Source of the DNA: Zanthoxylum bungeanum
Taxonomy: Eukaryota > Streptophyta > Magnoliopsida > Sapindales > Rutaceae
Length of the DNA: 64,000 bases
Direction of reading: 5' to 3'
NCBI GenBank assembly: GCA_019454045.1
Contig: SKCR01019531.1
Coordinates: 1-64,000, forward strand
Shown here: piece by piece, positions 35,239-46,343 of the stretch
Layout: each line of letters begins with the position of its first letter
Numbering within the stretch: the stretch's first letter is position 1
Notes under the pieces: model-generated
The model's input: the letters and a program-made list of their open reading frames with translations, nothing else
Told to the model about the DNA's origin: nothing
Database searches by the model: none
Translations under genes and position numbers: made by a program

Positions 35239-35541
35239 TTACAAAGAACGATTCTTAATATTTACATTATAACCTTCAGTATCTAATACACAAAGGGACA
35301 TAATATTCGCCATACATCCTGGCACAAAATAACAGTCATGTAACAAAAGTCTCCCACTGGGTAAGGGACTCTCATATATGCCCACTGAAACTGCATCCAG
35401 AGAGTCGCCACTCCCGAATCGCAACTGTATCTCCCTAGATTTCAGTCGTCTACTTCTCGTCAGCACCTGCAACGTATTGCAAATGTGAATAGGACAATCA
35501 GAATCCAAAATCCAATCAGATGTCATAACTTCACAAGCCAA
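35239..35541 (-). pseudogene. COP1 aspartic protease, DSD active site
   Basis: Cleaves the Gag-Pol polyprotein. The frame contains DWILDSDCPIHIC, where copia proteases have W.LDSG(A/C)..H: the active-site triad D-S-G is changed to D-S-D. It is followed by a flap-like GSGDSLDAVSVG and LLLHDCYFVPGCMANIMS (the hydrophobic LH.V.YVP....LLS motif). It is separated from the gag zinc knuckle by a stop at 35577-35575. Confidence 0.85.
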
Positions 35542-35574
35542 AGAGATATCAATAATAGGAAAAATAAAAATACC

Positions 35575-35812
35575 TTATGCTGATGCTCTTTCCTTCATGA
35601 GTTGCGCAAGATAGTCCGGGCAGTAACGTTTCCAGTGCCCGAATTTCTGGCAGTGGTGGCACTTGTCTTCAGAAGCTCTCTTAGGCTTCACCGTCTTTCC
35701 CTGAGGAGGGAATATTGAAACCCTTCTTCTTATTTCCTTTAGACTTCTTCCCATTCGACTTGGATTGTGAAGAAGCGGAAAATGAAGTGGGTTTCGGAAG
35801 GCGAGTCGAAAC
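35575..35812 (-). pseudogene. COP1 gag C-terminus with zinc knuckle
   Basis: Nucleocapsid part of Gag, which binds the genomic RNA. CHHCQKFGHWKRYC is a complete CX2CX4HX4C knuckle at about 35659-35618. The segment begins at the COP2 boundary (35812); the frame on the other side of COP2 resumes at 45731-45735, so the two halves were one gene before insertion. Confidence 0.9.
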
Positions 35813-37840
35813 TGTTGGACAGTTATGAGCCAAGCGTCACTTTTTGTACAAATCATGGTGTTGTCGTACAAATTAACTATTGACAAAGGAAATTGCTCTT
35901 TTATCATTTGTGATTAGATCACCAAGATGAATAAATGATGAAAATTCCATATGATTAGTTCCTGGATTGAGATGATATGAGACAGTATCAATCCATAAAG
36001 GTTTAATCATTAAATATCCCTAGTCGTAGTATTATCGAGATTGGACATCGATAATGCGGAATAGACTAGTATTACACTTGTGCGCGTTGTGGGAGCATAA
36101 CGATATAGTTCTCATATATTTGGGTATAGGATACTCATGTAAGTGTAGTAGGAGGTTGTGTTTTATCGATGGTACAGAAAATAGCTTCGCTCTGGATAGA
36201 CCCATCAGAATTCCATTGGTAGTATTACTATGTGTCTATGGAAGTCCGAATCAGGGTAGGTGTATTTGGTCTTAACCTGAGACTTGCACCACTAATACTT
36301 GCGACAATCAATGTACTTTGGTTTTGGTCGTCCAGGGCTTTAACAGGTTCTGTGTACGCCTCTTCTGTGTATATTGAGAATCGTAGTGTATTGGGTGTGA
36401 TGTCGAGATGGAAGTATCACTCCAGTAATAGTGGAGATGATGATCACGTAGGATACGGAACTCGTTCTCTTATATGCTATAGCTATCGGGATATTATGAC
36501 TAGTTCATGTTTATCCGATTATAGAGACTAGTTACCAGAGATCCGATATGTGCTTCGTACGGGGCAGACACATTTCCAGCCCCAGGCCTTGCACGTGACA
36601 TCTGATGCTGGATCGAAATACGCAATACTACGTATACTACGCCTGATATAGATCACATATTCTTGTAAGGATATTTCTGGAGAATTGGGTAGGCATGGCG
36701 CTTTACTAGAAGCCAACCTTGTCTTGTAAATCGGTATAAACGTAGTACTAGGTACTTACGTGTTCGGATAGTCCGACGACCGGATTTACTACCAACATAT
36801 CCGGGGATCTCATGGGTCGCTTCCCGAAGATTCACCGATGACGTATGACTCGCACTTTATTAATCTGGGATTAATTATATGAGAGAGAAAATTAATCTGG
36901 GATTAATTACGGAGATATTTGATCTAGGATAAAATATTAATTAATGAGAGAAAACGATTAATTTGGAATTAATCGATAAAATAATATATTCGATATATTA
37001 TACGAAATTGGATTTCGACGCGGAATTGAAATTAGATTTTAATTCGGGCGAACGAGTTAATTTAGAATTAATTCGTTAGCGATGTGAATAGTGATTTTGC
37101 TAGGCATAATTATTTAATTACGTCGCAACGGAAAATTCGTTAATTTGGAATTAGCGAACCCGAGCCCGGGAGTGTTTACGGGCGCATTCGCATTTCGAAT
37201 TAGAGTGCGGCCAACAAGTCACATCAAGCGTCAAATCGCTAGTCACATCAACCGTCAATCACTTGTCACTTTGAGTGATGTGATGTGTAGTCACTTGATT
37301 GAGTGAATAGTGATGGAAGTTGTTGGTAATGGTTGTTGGCTTTAAAAGCCTTGACTTTTTGGAAAAGCAAAAATAATATATCTTTATTTGATTTTTGAAA
37401 ATCAAATATGTGTATTAGATACACATTTTGCCAACCAACAACACTTAACACACAACTCTCCTCTCTCTTTCTTCTCTCCATCTTCACGCCCAAGGGCATA
37501 ATTTTTCTTCTTCCTTCACTGGTTTCACCGTGAGCCAAGGAGAAGCTAAGGAGTTTTTTTGGCAAAAATTCCTAAGTGCTAGCACACAATAGAGTCTTGC
37601 GAAGGTGATAGGGAAACCCACTTGTGAGCTTGGAATCACCACCCAAAAGCTTGGAGCTTGGACCGAAAATGGAGGAGCCAAAAACTGCCACTGCCGTGAC
37701 CACCTTGGAGGGAGATAAAGAGTTTTTGTACTTCACCTCATCGCCTCAACCGATCGATGTAAGTATTCCACAACTTCTTCGTGTATTCGCATGTATGTTT
37801 CATCGCTTTAATCGATCCTCGGCCCTTAGAAACTCCAACA
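35813..37840 (+). mobile_element. COP2 5' LTR (2028 bp)
   Basis: TGTTGGACAGTTATGAGCC to GAAACTCCAACA. The segment 36859-37158 is a chain of eight short palindromes with three-base centres (see findings). The 3' end is shared with the antisense fragment at 7886-8309. Confidence 0.95.
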
Positions 37841-37841
37841 A

Positions 37842-37853
37842 TGGTATCAGAGC
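37842..37853 (+). promoter_or_regulatory. COP2 primer-binding site, tRNA-Met
   Basis: TGGTATCAGAGC one base after the LTR end. Confidence 0.9.
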
Positions 37854-40540
37854 GAAGTTGAGCATGAAACTTGAATTTAGGTTAAAATTGGGTAAATTGA
37901 TTTTGAGCATGATTTGATAAAATTACTTGATTGAGTATGCTTGAATGATGTTTAATTGAAGTTGCATATGATCAATTTCATGAAATATTGATTGGATCAA
38001 TTTTTCCCCTTTTGGTTGGCTTGGCCGAATCATATGGAGCCATAAATGTCTTGGTATTTTTTGTTTCATTGATCATTGGATGACTTGAAACGATTGGGTC
38101 ATGTTGATTTTTAATTCAATTGGATTGAAACCGAATTGGACATTAAAATATCCAAAATACCGATAGCTTACTAGCATGAAATGGGTTTGATTTTTGATTA
38201 AAATGTGTTGGACATGTTTTGATGTTAATAAGCATAATTAATTGTACAAATTTGTGTTTTTTGGAATATTAATTTGGGTGATTAATTATGACTATACACT
38301 TAAGTTAATTAAGTTATAAAATTTGGAATTTGGTAATTTAATTAATTGGGCCTATTTTGGAAATTGGGCTTTAGAAGTTGTAATTGGGCTTATTGGGCTT
38401 GGTTGTACCAAGATGGGTTTAGGCTAAATTGGTTGGATCCAATTGGGCCCAAAACCATATCCATAAAGTCCAATTATGACTAATGGACCTTAATATATTA
38501 ATTGGGCCTAATGGGCCTAAATTGGTTTCTAGGCATATAAGGGTGATTCCTTAAATGGGCTTTGGTAATTGGGTTTGACCCGAGTTGACCAAAAGTCCAT
38601 GCCTTAAGAAATTAATTAAAAGCCCATTGGACTTTAAATTAAATTAACATTGGATGTTAATCGGGCTTTGAGACCCGTAACGATTAGATTTGGAATCTAA
38701 GTCGTAAAGGTTCGTTAATAAATGTAATATTTAATTTGGAATTAAATAGTGAATTAGTATTAAATACAAATTAAATTGGATTTAATATTGTAGTTTAATT
38801 TAATTCAAGAATTCGTACTTTGAGTACTTATTCGCAAAACGAGTTTGACTCGCGCAAAATCAAATCGTTGTTTGAACATTGGATGGTCATTTATTATCAG
38901 ATTAATTAATTGGATTAGATTGATTGATAACATGCTTGTGTGAATACATGGTTACGATGCATGAATAATGTATATCGGATGGATATTAGATAGGTGGGGC
39001 AATTTTGGAAATTGTTGTAATAAATTTAGAATTTATTATTGGACCTGCGTTGTCCAGCCTATTACCTTCTTACTCTTTGTATTTCTCTTCTCACCTATTC
39101 CCCTCAATGTAAATGAGGTTTCTTTAGAAGTGTTATGTAACGGGTAGAAGCAATACTTGTGCTAGCGGGAGAAAGGAAATAGAGAGATTTGATCTAGGAT
39201 CAATGTGTTAAATATCCATCCACATATCATTATTATTTATTTATATGCGCCTTATTATTTATTTATATGCGCCTTATTATGTTTTTAGAATGCATGTTTA
39301 AGGGTGTATGATGATGAGACCTTAACAAAGATAATAAATTGGTTGCCAATTGCACGCGAAAAACCCTCAACATAATATTAAGCGTTTTTACTTCCATTGA
39401 GTGATTCTTACTCAAGATCCAAGACTGGCATTGGTTTGTTGGCCAAAGTCAATACCTTTGTCCGTCGAGGATGTGTTTGAATCACGAAGGCTTTGTTCCA
39501 TATTGGTGTCTTGTCCAAGTTGTGATTTGTTGGCCAAAGTCAAGATCACTTCTTGTCTATCGACATTGATTACGAAGCTTTCCATGGTCAATGGGTTCCG
39601 CTTAACTGGGATCACTAAGTTTGTTGTGCCAAAGCCAAGGCTTAGTTGATTCAGAGGAAAAAGGCTAGGCAATATATTGGATATATTGACATATATATAA
39701 GATATATGTTTCGGACTTGGATGTCCACCTACTGGATATAGGAATTGAATGGGATCCAATTGATCTTAGAGATCTACCTAGTTAATTATCATACAATTTG
39801 TTGGCCAAAGTTAAGATTGTGTGTTATTTAACGGGATCCTAGCCCACTAGGAAATAAGGTTTCCCGAGTACTCCACAGATGGTTAGAGGCTCGCCGAAAA
39901 ATAGTGGGAGGCAAGTATTAAATTTGCAATATTCGTTTAGTAACTTGCCATACGAGCTAATTTCAATTATTTCGTCATATAAATTAATTTATTAGTTAGA
40001 CTAATAATTAATGTTATTTTAATAAACAGTTGGACTGTATTCAAACTATTCAATTAATAGTTGATTTTATAATTGGATTATAGTAATCAATATAATTGAA
40101 TTTATCTATTAAATTATAGTTGATTATATAGTTGGACTATAGTAATCATTATAATAAATAGTACATAAAATCGTTGATTAAATAGTTGGACTATAAGAAT
40201 CAAGATAATTGAAAGATTAGTGTTTAAAACATAATCCTGGGTGAAAATGTATTTAAACGACTATAATTTTCAAATTGGGAATAATGAATCATGATGGTCC
40301 TGGAAACTAATAAGTTACTTTATTTGATAAAATAACATATTAGGCCTAAGCCCGGAGTTAAGCAAATAGTAGAGCATGATATTTGGAATATTCATGTGAT
40401 GATAACTTTAGTGCTTAATCCATTAAGCTTGCCAAATAGACTCATTAATTTCTTATTCAGAACTAAGGATTAGATCCTTATAATATGATAATGAAATTAA
40501 AGGATCTTCATAGATCTATCTTTAGATCTTAGAAGTACTA
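37854..40540 (+). other. COP2 leader, non-coding
   Basis: No gag N-terminus is recognisable in this 2.7 kb. It contains three ordered parts: a cluster of TGGGCC/TGGGCT hexamers (38346-38635), a chain of palindromes with three-base centres (38643-38852), and four hairpins sharing a TTGTTGGCCAAAGTCAAG-type loop (39427-39823). The same three parts occur in the same order in the COP3 leader, so they are a family feature. Region 39860-40540 is AT-rich with repeated GTTGGACTATA text. Confidence 0.7.
39427..39823 (+). repeat. COP2 leader hairpin array (four)
   Basis: Loop copies at 39435-39450, 39527-39544, 39620-39640 and 39798-39815 share TTGTTG(G/T)(G)CCAAAG. Arms differ in each: GGCATT with AATACC (one mismatch), GTGAT with ATCAC, ACTAAG with CTTAGT, CATACAAT with ATTGTGTG (one wobble). 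Confidence 0.8.
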
Positions 40541-40830
40541 AAATTGCAATAGTAAACTCTTGGAGAGTTAATGGCTATACTCAAGGAGTCAAAGCCAAAG
40601 TTTGCAATATGGCAAGAAGCGCAAGGCGCACCTTACTTCGATATTCTAGAAGGCCAATGCTTGGCCAAAGGCTTCTAGAATGTGAAAAAGGGCAAAGGCA
40701 AAATCATTATGATCTTCTGGGAAGACAAATGACATATCCCAAGATGTCTGCCTAAATTGTGGCAAACGGGGACATGGAAGCGTGACTGCCGTATGGACAA
40801 GGCAGACATGAAGGAATTGAAGATGGTGCA
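40541..40830 (+). pseudogene. COP2 gag C-terminus
   Basis: Text like CTCTTGGAGAGTTAATGGC parallels the better COP3 frame at 62158 (LGELMAMLKETEPELAKGQE), the alpha-helical gag part before the knuckle. The knuckle VCLNCGKRGH is readable from about 40745, after which one missing base shifts the frame out of the last Cys. Stops occur upstream. Confidence 0.7.
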
Positions 40831-41439
40831 AGGCTCCGACTTCAAATATTTTTTTCATAAATATGTTCACTACTAGAATTAAAATTGGATTTTAGATACT
40901 AAGTGTGGTACATAAATATGTACTGTTGTGCAGAATCTGCTTATAGCAGGATACTGACTTCAGTCGAGATTGATCTGCGAATTGAAAACGGGACAACAGT
41001 CGCTGTTTTAACCGTAGATACCTAAGTTTAGGAACAGCCTTCGGGTTTGTACTTAAATTAGGAAACTGTTAAAATGTAACTAGTTTGACTAGATACATTA
41101 TCTCTATATCAGAGTATAATCCGCTGCGGAAATACCTTTATATTCTAGAACACTAAAGTGTTTTAATATATAAAGATGATATTGAGATAAACACATTAGA
41201 TGTGAATAACAGTATTTATATTTTGAATATAAATAAATCTCAAATGTATAACAGGACAAACAAATAGCTCAAACTGATTTGATCATAAGATACTTAAAAG
41301 TGGCATTGTTGTCTAGGACACAATTAACAAGACTCGTATATCCACACTTTCGAAGAGTGGATACTAGGACGTATTTGATTCTATTCAAATAATGTCTACG
41401 AATCTAGTTTATTGGACAAAGTGCCTAATACACCTTTTA

Positions 41440-41720
41440 CTTTGTAAAAGTGTTAGTGCCACCGATCTGTTAGCCCTTATTCATAGTGAAGTAGGTGGGC
41501 CCATATCTAGCTAGGCTAGATGCGGATATGAATATTTCGTGACCTTTACGGATGTGGCATCGCTTTATGGTTATGTGTTTCCTTTGAAACACAAATCAGA
41601 AACTTTTAGAGTTTCGACACAAAGTAGACAAACAGATCGGCTAAAGTATTAAAACCATCATGATTGGACCATGATGAAAATACTTAAGTAATAAGTTTCT
41701 CGAATAATTAAAAAATATAG
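41440..41720 (+). pseudogene. COP2 integrase fragment
   Basis: The translation near 41465-41580 gives LIHSEVGGPIS, then after a stop YEYFVTFTDVASLYGYVFPLKH. This matches the copia integrase core (L.HSDV.GP...YF.TF.DD.SRYGYVYL), with the first catalytic Asp changed to Glu and the DD changed to DV. Downstream text to about 41900 is too broken to read. Confidence 0.75.
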
Positions 41721-42349
41721 TATTCTTTCAATGAGGACTCCTCCCGGAACATGTCTATCTGACAGTGTGTCCGAACAGAGAAACCAATTTTGTTGGACAT
41801 GATAAGGTTAATCATGAGTCGCTCTGAGCTACCATTTCCTTCAACGGATACGCATTTAACAATGCAGAACTTATTTTGAATATGGTTCCATGAAAATCTG
41901 TTTGAAACATTTCATATTAGATATGAACAGGAAAGAAACCAGGTTTTCTCATTCCTGAAGATTTGGGAATGCTAGGCATATGTTTGGATGATACCAAACT
42001 AGAACCCAAATCGGATAAGTGCCTAATAATGGTTATCCTAGGGAAACCAAAGTATAGTACTTATACATCTCACAAGAGAACAATGTAATTGTTGCTCGCC
42101 ATGCGGTTATCCTAAGAGGAATACTGATATGCAGTGGTAAGTGGGAGGAAAGTAAAATTCGATGAAAATCGAAGTAATACTATTCCGGGCACCGAGTCCT
42201 TAATGGAACACAAAATAGTTCATCAAGGATGAAACTATACCAGTAATCTTCGAATACACAAGAACCACGTAAGTCAGAGAGAGTCAGAAAACAACTTGGG
42301 AGGTATGGGTTTCTGATCTCACCTCATTAAGATGTTAATCTTATTGAGA

Positions 42350-43060
42350 ACTACGAACCGACTACATATAAGGAAGTGATACAAGGTATCAACTCCCTAT
42401 TATGGCAAAGTGCCATTATGTCCGAAATGGATTCCATGTATACCAACTAAGTTTGGATACTAGTTGATGTACCACAAGGCATTGTGCCATTGGTACTATA
42501 AGTCTTCAAGGAAGACATACGTGGATGGCAACATACAAACGTACTAAGCTAGGCTTGTAGCGAAAAATGTATCGTTATAAATATTGTGTCGATTACGACG
42601 AAACCTTTTACCTTTTGCCATTGGTAAATCCATTTGGATAATGCTTGCTGATGCTGCATGTTTCATTCATGAAATATGACAGCTGAATGCCAAAACCGCT
42701 TTCCTTAACGGAAACCTTTTGGAGGATGTTTACAACATCCTGACGGTTTTGTCGAACCAAAACAAGCAAACAAGGTTTGCAGGTAATTCGATCCATGGAT
42801 GGATTGAAGCAAGCATTGCGTTCTTGGAATTATCATTTTGATGTAATCATAATGGTGTATGATTTAATTCAAAACGAAAATGATTCTTGTGTATATAAGG
42901 AGGTTAGTGGGAGCGCACTGACAATGAATGTCCTAATAATGATAATATATCATTTCTTGGAAATGATATTCCCATAATACAATCGGTGAAAGCTTGGCTT
43001 TCATGAAAATTCTCCGTAGAATTCTTTGGAGAAACAACTTTTATTCTAGGAATAAAGATC
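42350..43060 (+). pseudogene. COP2 reverse transcriptase remnant
   Basis: Readable blocks: a VDYDETF motif near 42590, MDGLKQALRSWNYHFD near 42800-42845 (the YGLKQA.R.W..RFD block), and NDSCVYK near 42880. The YVDD box is destroyed by indels between 42920 and 42960. At least four frameshifts. Confidence 0.75.
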
Positions 43061-43119
43061 TATTGGGTTAGATCTAAAAGTTGTTAATACTCTCCGAGAA
43101 CTCGTACATTGAAATAAAT

Positions 43120-43500
43120 GTACGCGACCTGATGTCTCATACGCTTTGAGCATATGGAGTCACAATCGGGCCAATCCAAGTGATAGTCACTAGATTGATG
43201 TTAAGAACATCCTTTAGTATCTTAGAGGAACTAAGGATGTTGTCTTCATCTATGGAGAAGGAGAACTTGAAGTGACTGGGTTGACTGTTGCAAGTTTCCT
43301 AACCGATAAAACGACTATAAGTCGTAACAACGGTACTATAAAATTTGAATAACGAAACAGTGAGCTTGAAATCTTCCAAGCAAGATATTGTTACCGAATA
43401 AACAACAAAGCGGGTTATTGCTGTAGCTGAGGCAGCAATAGAAGCCTTCTGGATCGATAATAAATCTAATTAGATTAGATATAATTCTGTTAGCAGCTGA
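43120..43500 (+). pseudogene. COP2 RNase H remnant
   Basis: Text near 43370-43455 translates to SSKQDIVTE and, in another frame, AVAEAAIEAFWI, corresponding to the K.SKQ..VA.STTEAEY.A..EA..E..W block. Heavily decayed. Confidence 0.65.
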
Positions 43501-43690
43501 GCTAGGCTACAGTGCAGGCTAAATAATTAATGGTCTCATCAACGATCCTTATATATACTTCGACTATTCATCTGATTCATTCGCATCAGACGATAATCAT
43601 GCAAATCCGCTGACGTAAGTCTTTTCTCAGTAATTTGAGCGAACCGTACATAGTTCGGGTGAAAGAAACTTGAGTGACTGGCTATAGGCC

Positions 43691-43701
43691 AAGTGGGAGA
43701 T
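43691..43701 (+). promoter_or_regulatory. COP2 polypurine tract
   Basis: AAGTGGGAGAT abutting the TGTTGG of the 3' LTR. Confidence 0.9.
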
Positions 43702-45730
43702 TGTTGGACAGTTATGACCCATAGCGTCACTATTTGTACAGATCATGGTGTTGTTGTACAAATTAACTATGTGACAAAGGAAATTGCTCTTTTATCATTT
43801 GTGATTAGATCACCAAGATGAATAAATGATGAAAGGTCCATATGATTAGTTCCTAGATTGAGATGATATGAGACAGTATCAATCCATAAAGGTTTAATCA
43901 TTAAATATCCCTAGTCGTAGTATTATCGAGATTTGACATCGATAATACGGAATAGACTAGTATTACACTTGTGCGCGTTGTGGGAGCATAACGGCATAGT
44001 TCTCATATATTTGGGTATATGATACTCATGCACTTAGTAGGAGGTTGTGTTTTACCGATGGTACGGAAAACAGCTTCGGTCTGGATAGACCCCTCGGAAT
44101 TCCATTGGTAGTATTCCTATGTGTCTATGGAAGTCTGAATCATGGTAGGTGTATTTGGTCTTAACCTGAGACTTGCACCGCTAATACTTGCGACAATCAA
44201 TGTGCTTTGGTTTTGGTCGTCCAGGGCTTTAACAGGTTATGTGTACGCCTCTTCTGGGTATATTGAGAATCGTAGTGTATTGGGTGTGATGTCGAGATGG
44301 AAGTATCACTCCAGTAATAGTGGAGATGATGATCACGTAGGATACGGAACTCGTTCTCTTATATGCTGCAGCTATCGGGATATTATGACTATGTCATGTT
44401 TATTGGGTTATAGAAACTAGTTACCTGAGATCCGATATGTGCTTCGTATGGGGCAGACGCATTTCCAGCCCCAGGCCTTGCACGTGACATCCGATGCTGG
44501 ATCGAAATACGTAATACTACGTATACTACACCTGATATAGATCACATATTCTTGTAAGGATATTTCTGGAGAATTGGGTAGGCATGTCGCTTTGCTAGAA
44601 GCTAACCTTGTCTTGTAAATCGGTATAAACGTAGTACTAGGTACTTACGTGTTCGGATAGTCCGACGACCGGATTTACTGCTAATATATCCGGGAATCTC
44701 ATGGGTCGCTTCCCGAAGATTCACCGATGACGTATGACTCGCACTTTATTAATCTGGGATTAATTATATGAGAGAGAAAATTAATCTGGGATTAATTACG
44801 GAGATATTTTATCTATGATAAAACATTAATTAAAGAGAGAAAACGATTAATTTCGAATTAATCGATAAAATAATATATTCGATATATTATACGAAATTGG
44901 ATTTCGACGCGGAATTAAAATTAGATTTTAATTCGGGCGAAGGAGTTAATTTAGAATTAATTCGTTAGCGACGTGAATAGTGATTTTGCTAGGCATAATT
45001 ATTTAATTGCGTCGCAAAGGAAAATTCGCTAATTTGGAATTAGCGAACCCGAGGCCGGGAGTGTTTGCGGGCGCATTCGCATTTCGAATTCGAGTGCGGC
45101 CCACAAGTCACATCAAGCGTCAAATCGCTAGTCACATCAACCGTCAAATCACTTGTCACTTTGAGTGATGTGATGTGTAGTCACTTGATTGAGTGAATAG
45201 TGATGGAAGTTGTTGGTAATGGTTGTTGGCTTTAAAAGCCTTGACTTTTTGGAAAAGCAAAAATAATATATCTTTATTTGATTTTTGAAAATCAAATATG
45301 TGTATTAGATACACATTTTGCCAACCAACAACACTTAACACACAACTCTCCTCTCTCTTTCTTCTCTCCATCTTCACGCCCAAAGGGCATAATTTCTTCT
45401 TCCTTCACTCGTTTCACCGTGAGCCAAGGAGAAGCTAAGGAGTTTTTGTGGCAAAAATTCCTAAGTGCTAGCACACAATAGAGTCTTGCGAAGGTGATAG
45501 GGAAACCCACTTGTGAGCTTGGAATCACCACCCAAAAGCTTGGAGCTTGGACCGAAAATGGAGTAGCCAAAAACTGCCACTGCCGTGTCCACCTTAGAGG
45601 GAGATAAAAAGTTTTTGTTCTTCACCGCATCGCCTCAACCGATCGATGTAAGTATTCTGTAACTTCTTCGTGTATTCGCATGTATGTTTCATCGCTTTAA
45701 TCGATCCTTGGGATCGTAGAAACTCCAACA
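43702..45730 (+). mobile_element. COP2 3' LTR (2029 bp)
   Basis: TGTTGGACAGTTATGACCC to GAAACTCCAACA, followed by GGAAC (TSD). Palindrome chain at about 44757-45047, two of them perfect here where the 5' LTR copy has a mismatch or wobble. Confidence 0.95.
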
Positions 45731-46343
45731 GGAACTCCAATCCTTAAATCTTCCTCTGCTATGAGAAGCATCATATACAACTCACTGTAAGAACAGTGAA
45801 TTCCATTCATGTTGAAGTACATGACGAACTGGCGATATGAAGCCGGGAGTGAACCGAGAATGACACTACGACCAAGAGTCTCATTGAGAGGGAAATCTTG
45901 TCGCCTCAACTACTCGATTAAATCGATCAAGTGAAGCACATGCGGGCTCATAGCCTGCCCCTCATCAAGTTTAGAATGGAACAATTCCATCGAAACTTTA
46001 TGAACAATGACCTGTTCCTGGTTCATGAACGATTCATGATGTTGTGTTATCATGTTATATGCATCGTGCATCTCCCAATAAGTCTTCGCTCAGAAGAAAG
46101 AGAACTCAAGGTGAATGATTTAACCATTAAATTATCATCCTTCCATCGCTGGAAAGTCTCACGTTCTTCAGGTAATGCATCGGGTGATATAGCAAGAGGT
46201 AATGGACCTTTGAAAATGTACCTCAGTTTCTCAGAATTGAGGACAATCCTCAAGTCCATATCCCAATCCGTAAAGTTTTCTGCGCCTTTCAGTTTGTTCG
46301 TATCAAGCATACGTGTAAAAGGATTGGGTTGAGATGTCGCCAT
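45731..46343 (-). pseudogene. COP1 gag N-terminal part
   Basis: ATG at 46343-46341 starts MATSQPNPFTRMLDTNKLKG, then NFTDWDMDLRIVLNSEKLRY, a standard copia gag opening (L.G.NF..W...L.I.L...K). A frameshift after about 46070 moves to the frame at 45909, with ETLGRSVILGSLPASYRQFV, NMNGIHCSYSELYMMLLIAEED (S....LP.SY..FV..YN). The gene is interrupted at 45731 by COP2. Confidence 0.9.

Larger units (their letters stand above)
35813..45730 (+). mobile_element. COP2, Ty1/copia element nested in COP1 gag
   Basis: LTRs 35813-37840 and 43702-45730, both TGTTGG...CCAACA, differing by one base in length and mostly identical by eye. Flanks are GAAAC (35808-35812) and GGAAC (45731-45735), a 5-bp TSD with one later change. 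PBS at 37842 and a polypurine tract at 43691-43701 are intact. The internal region has a 3-kb non-coding leader and heavily broken gag, integrase, RT and RNase H relics in plus orientation, opposite to COP1. The gag N-terminus and protease were not found. Confidence 0.95.

Noticed and set aside
36232..36531. 99-codon frame shared with 44142-44420, 57926-58192 and the minus strand at 10287-10541
   Set aside because: Repeated only because it lies in the copia LTR; frame broken differently in each copy.
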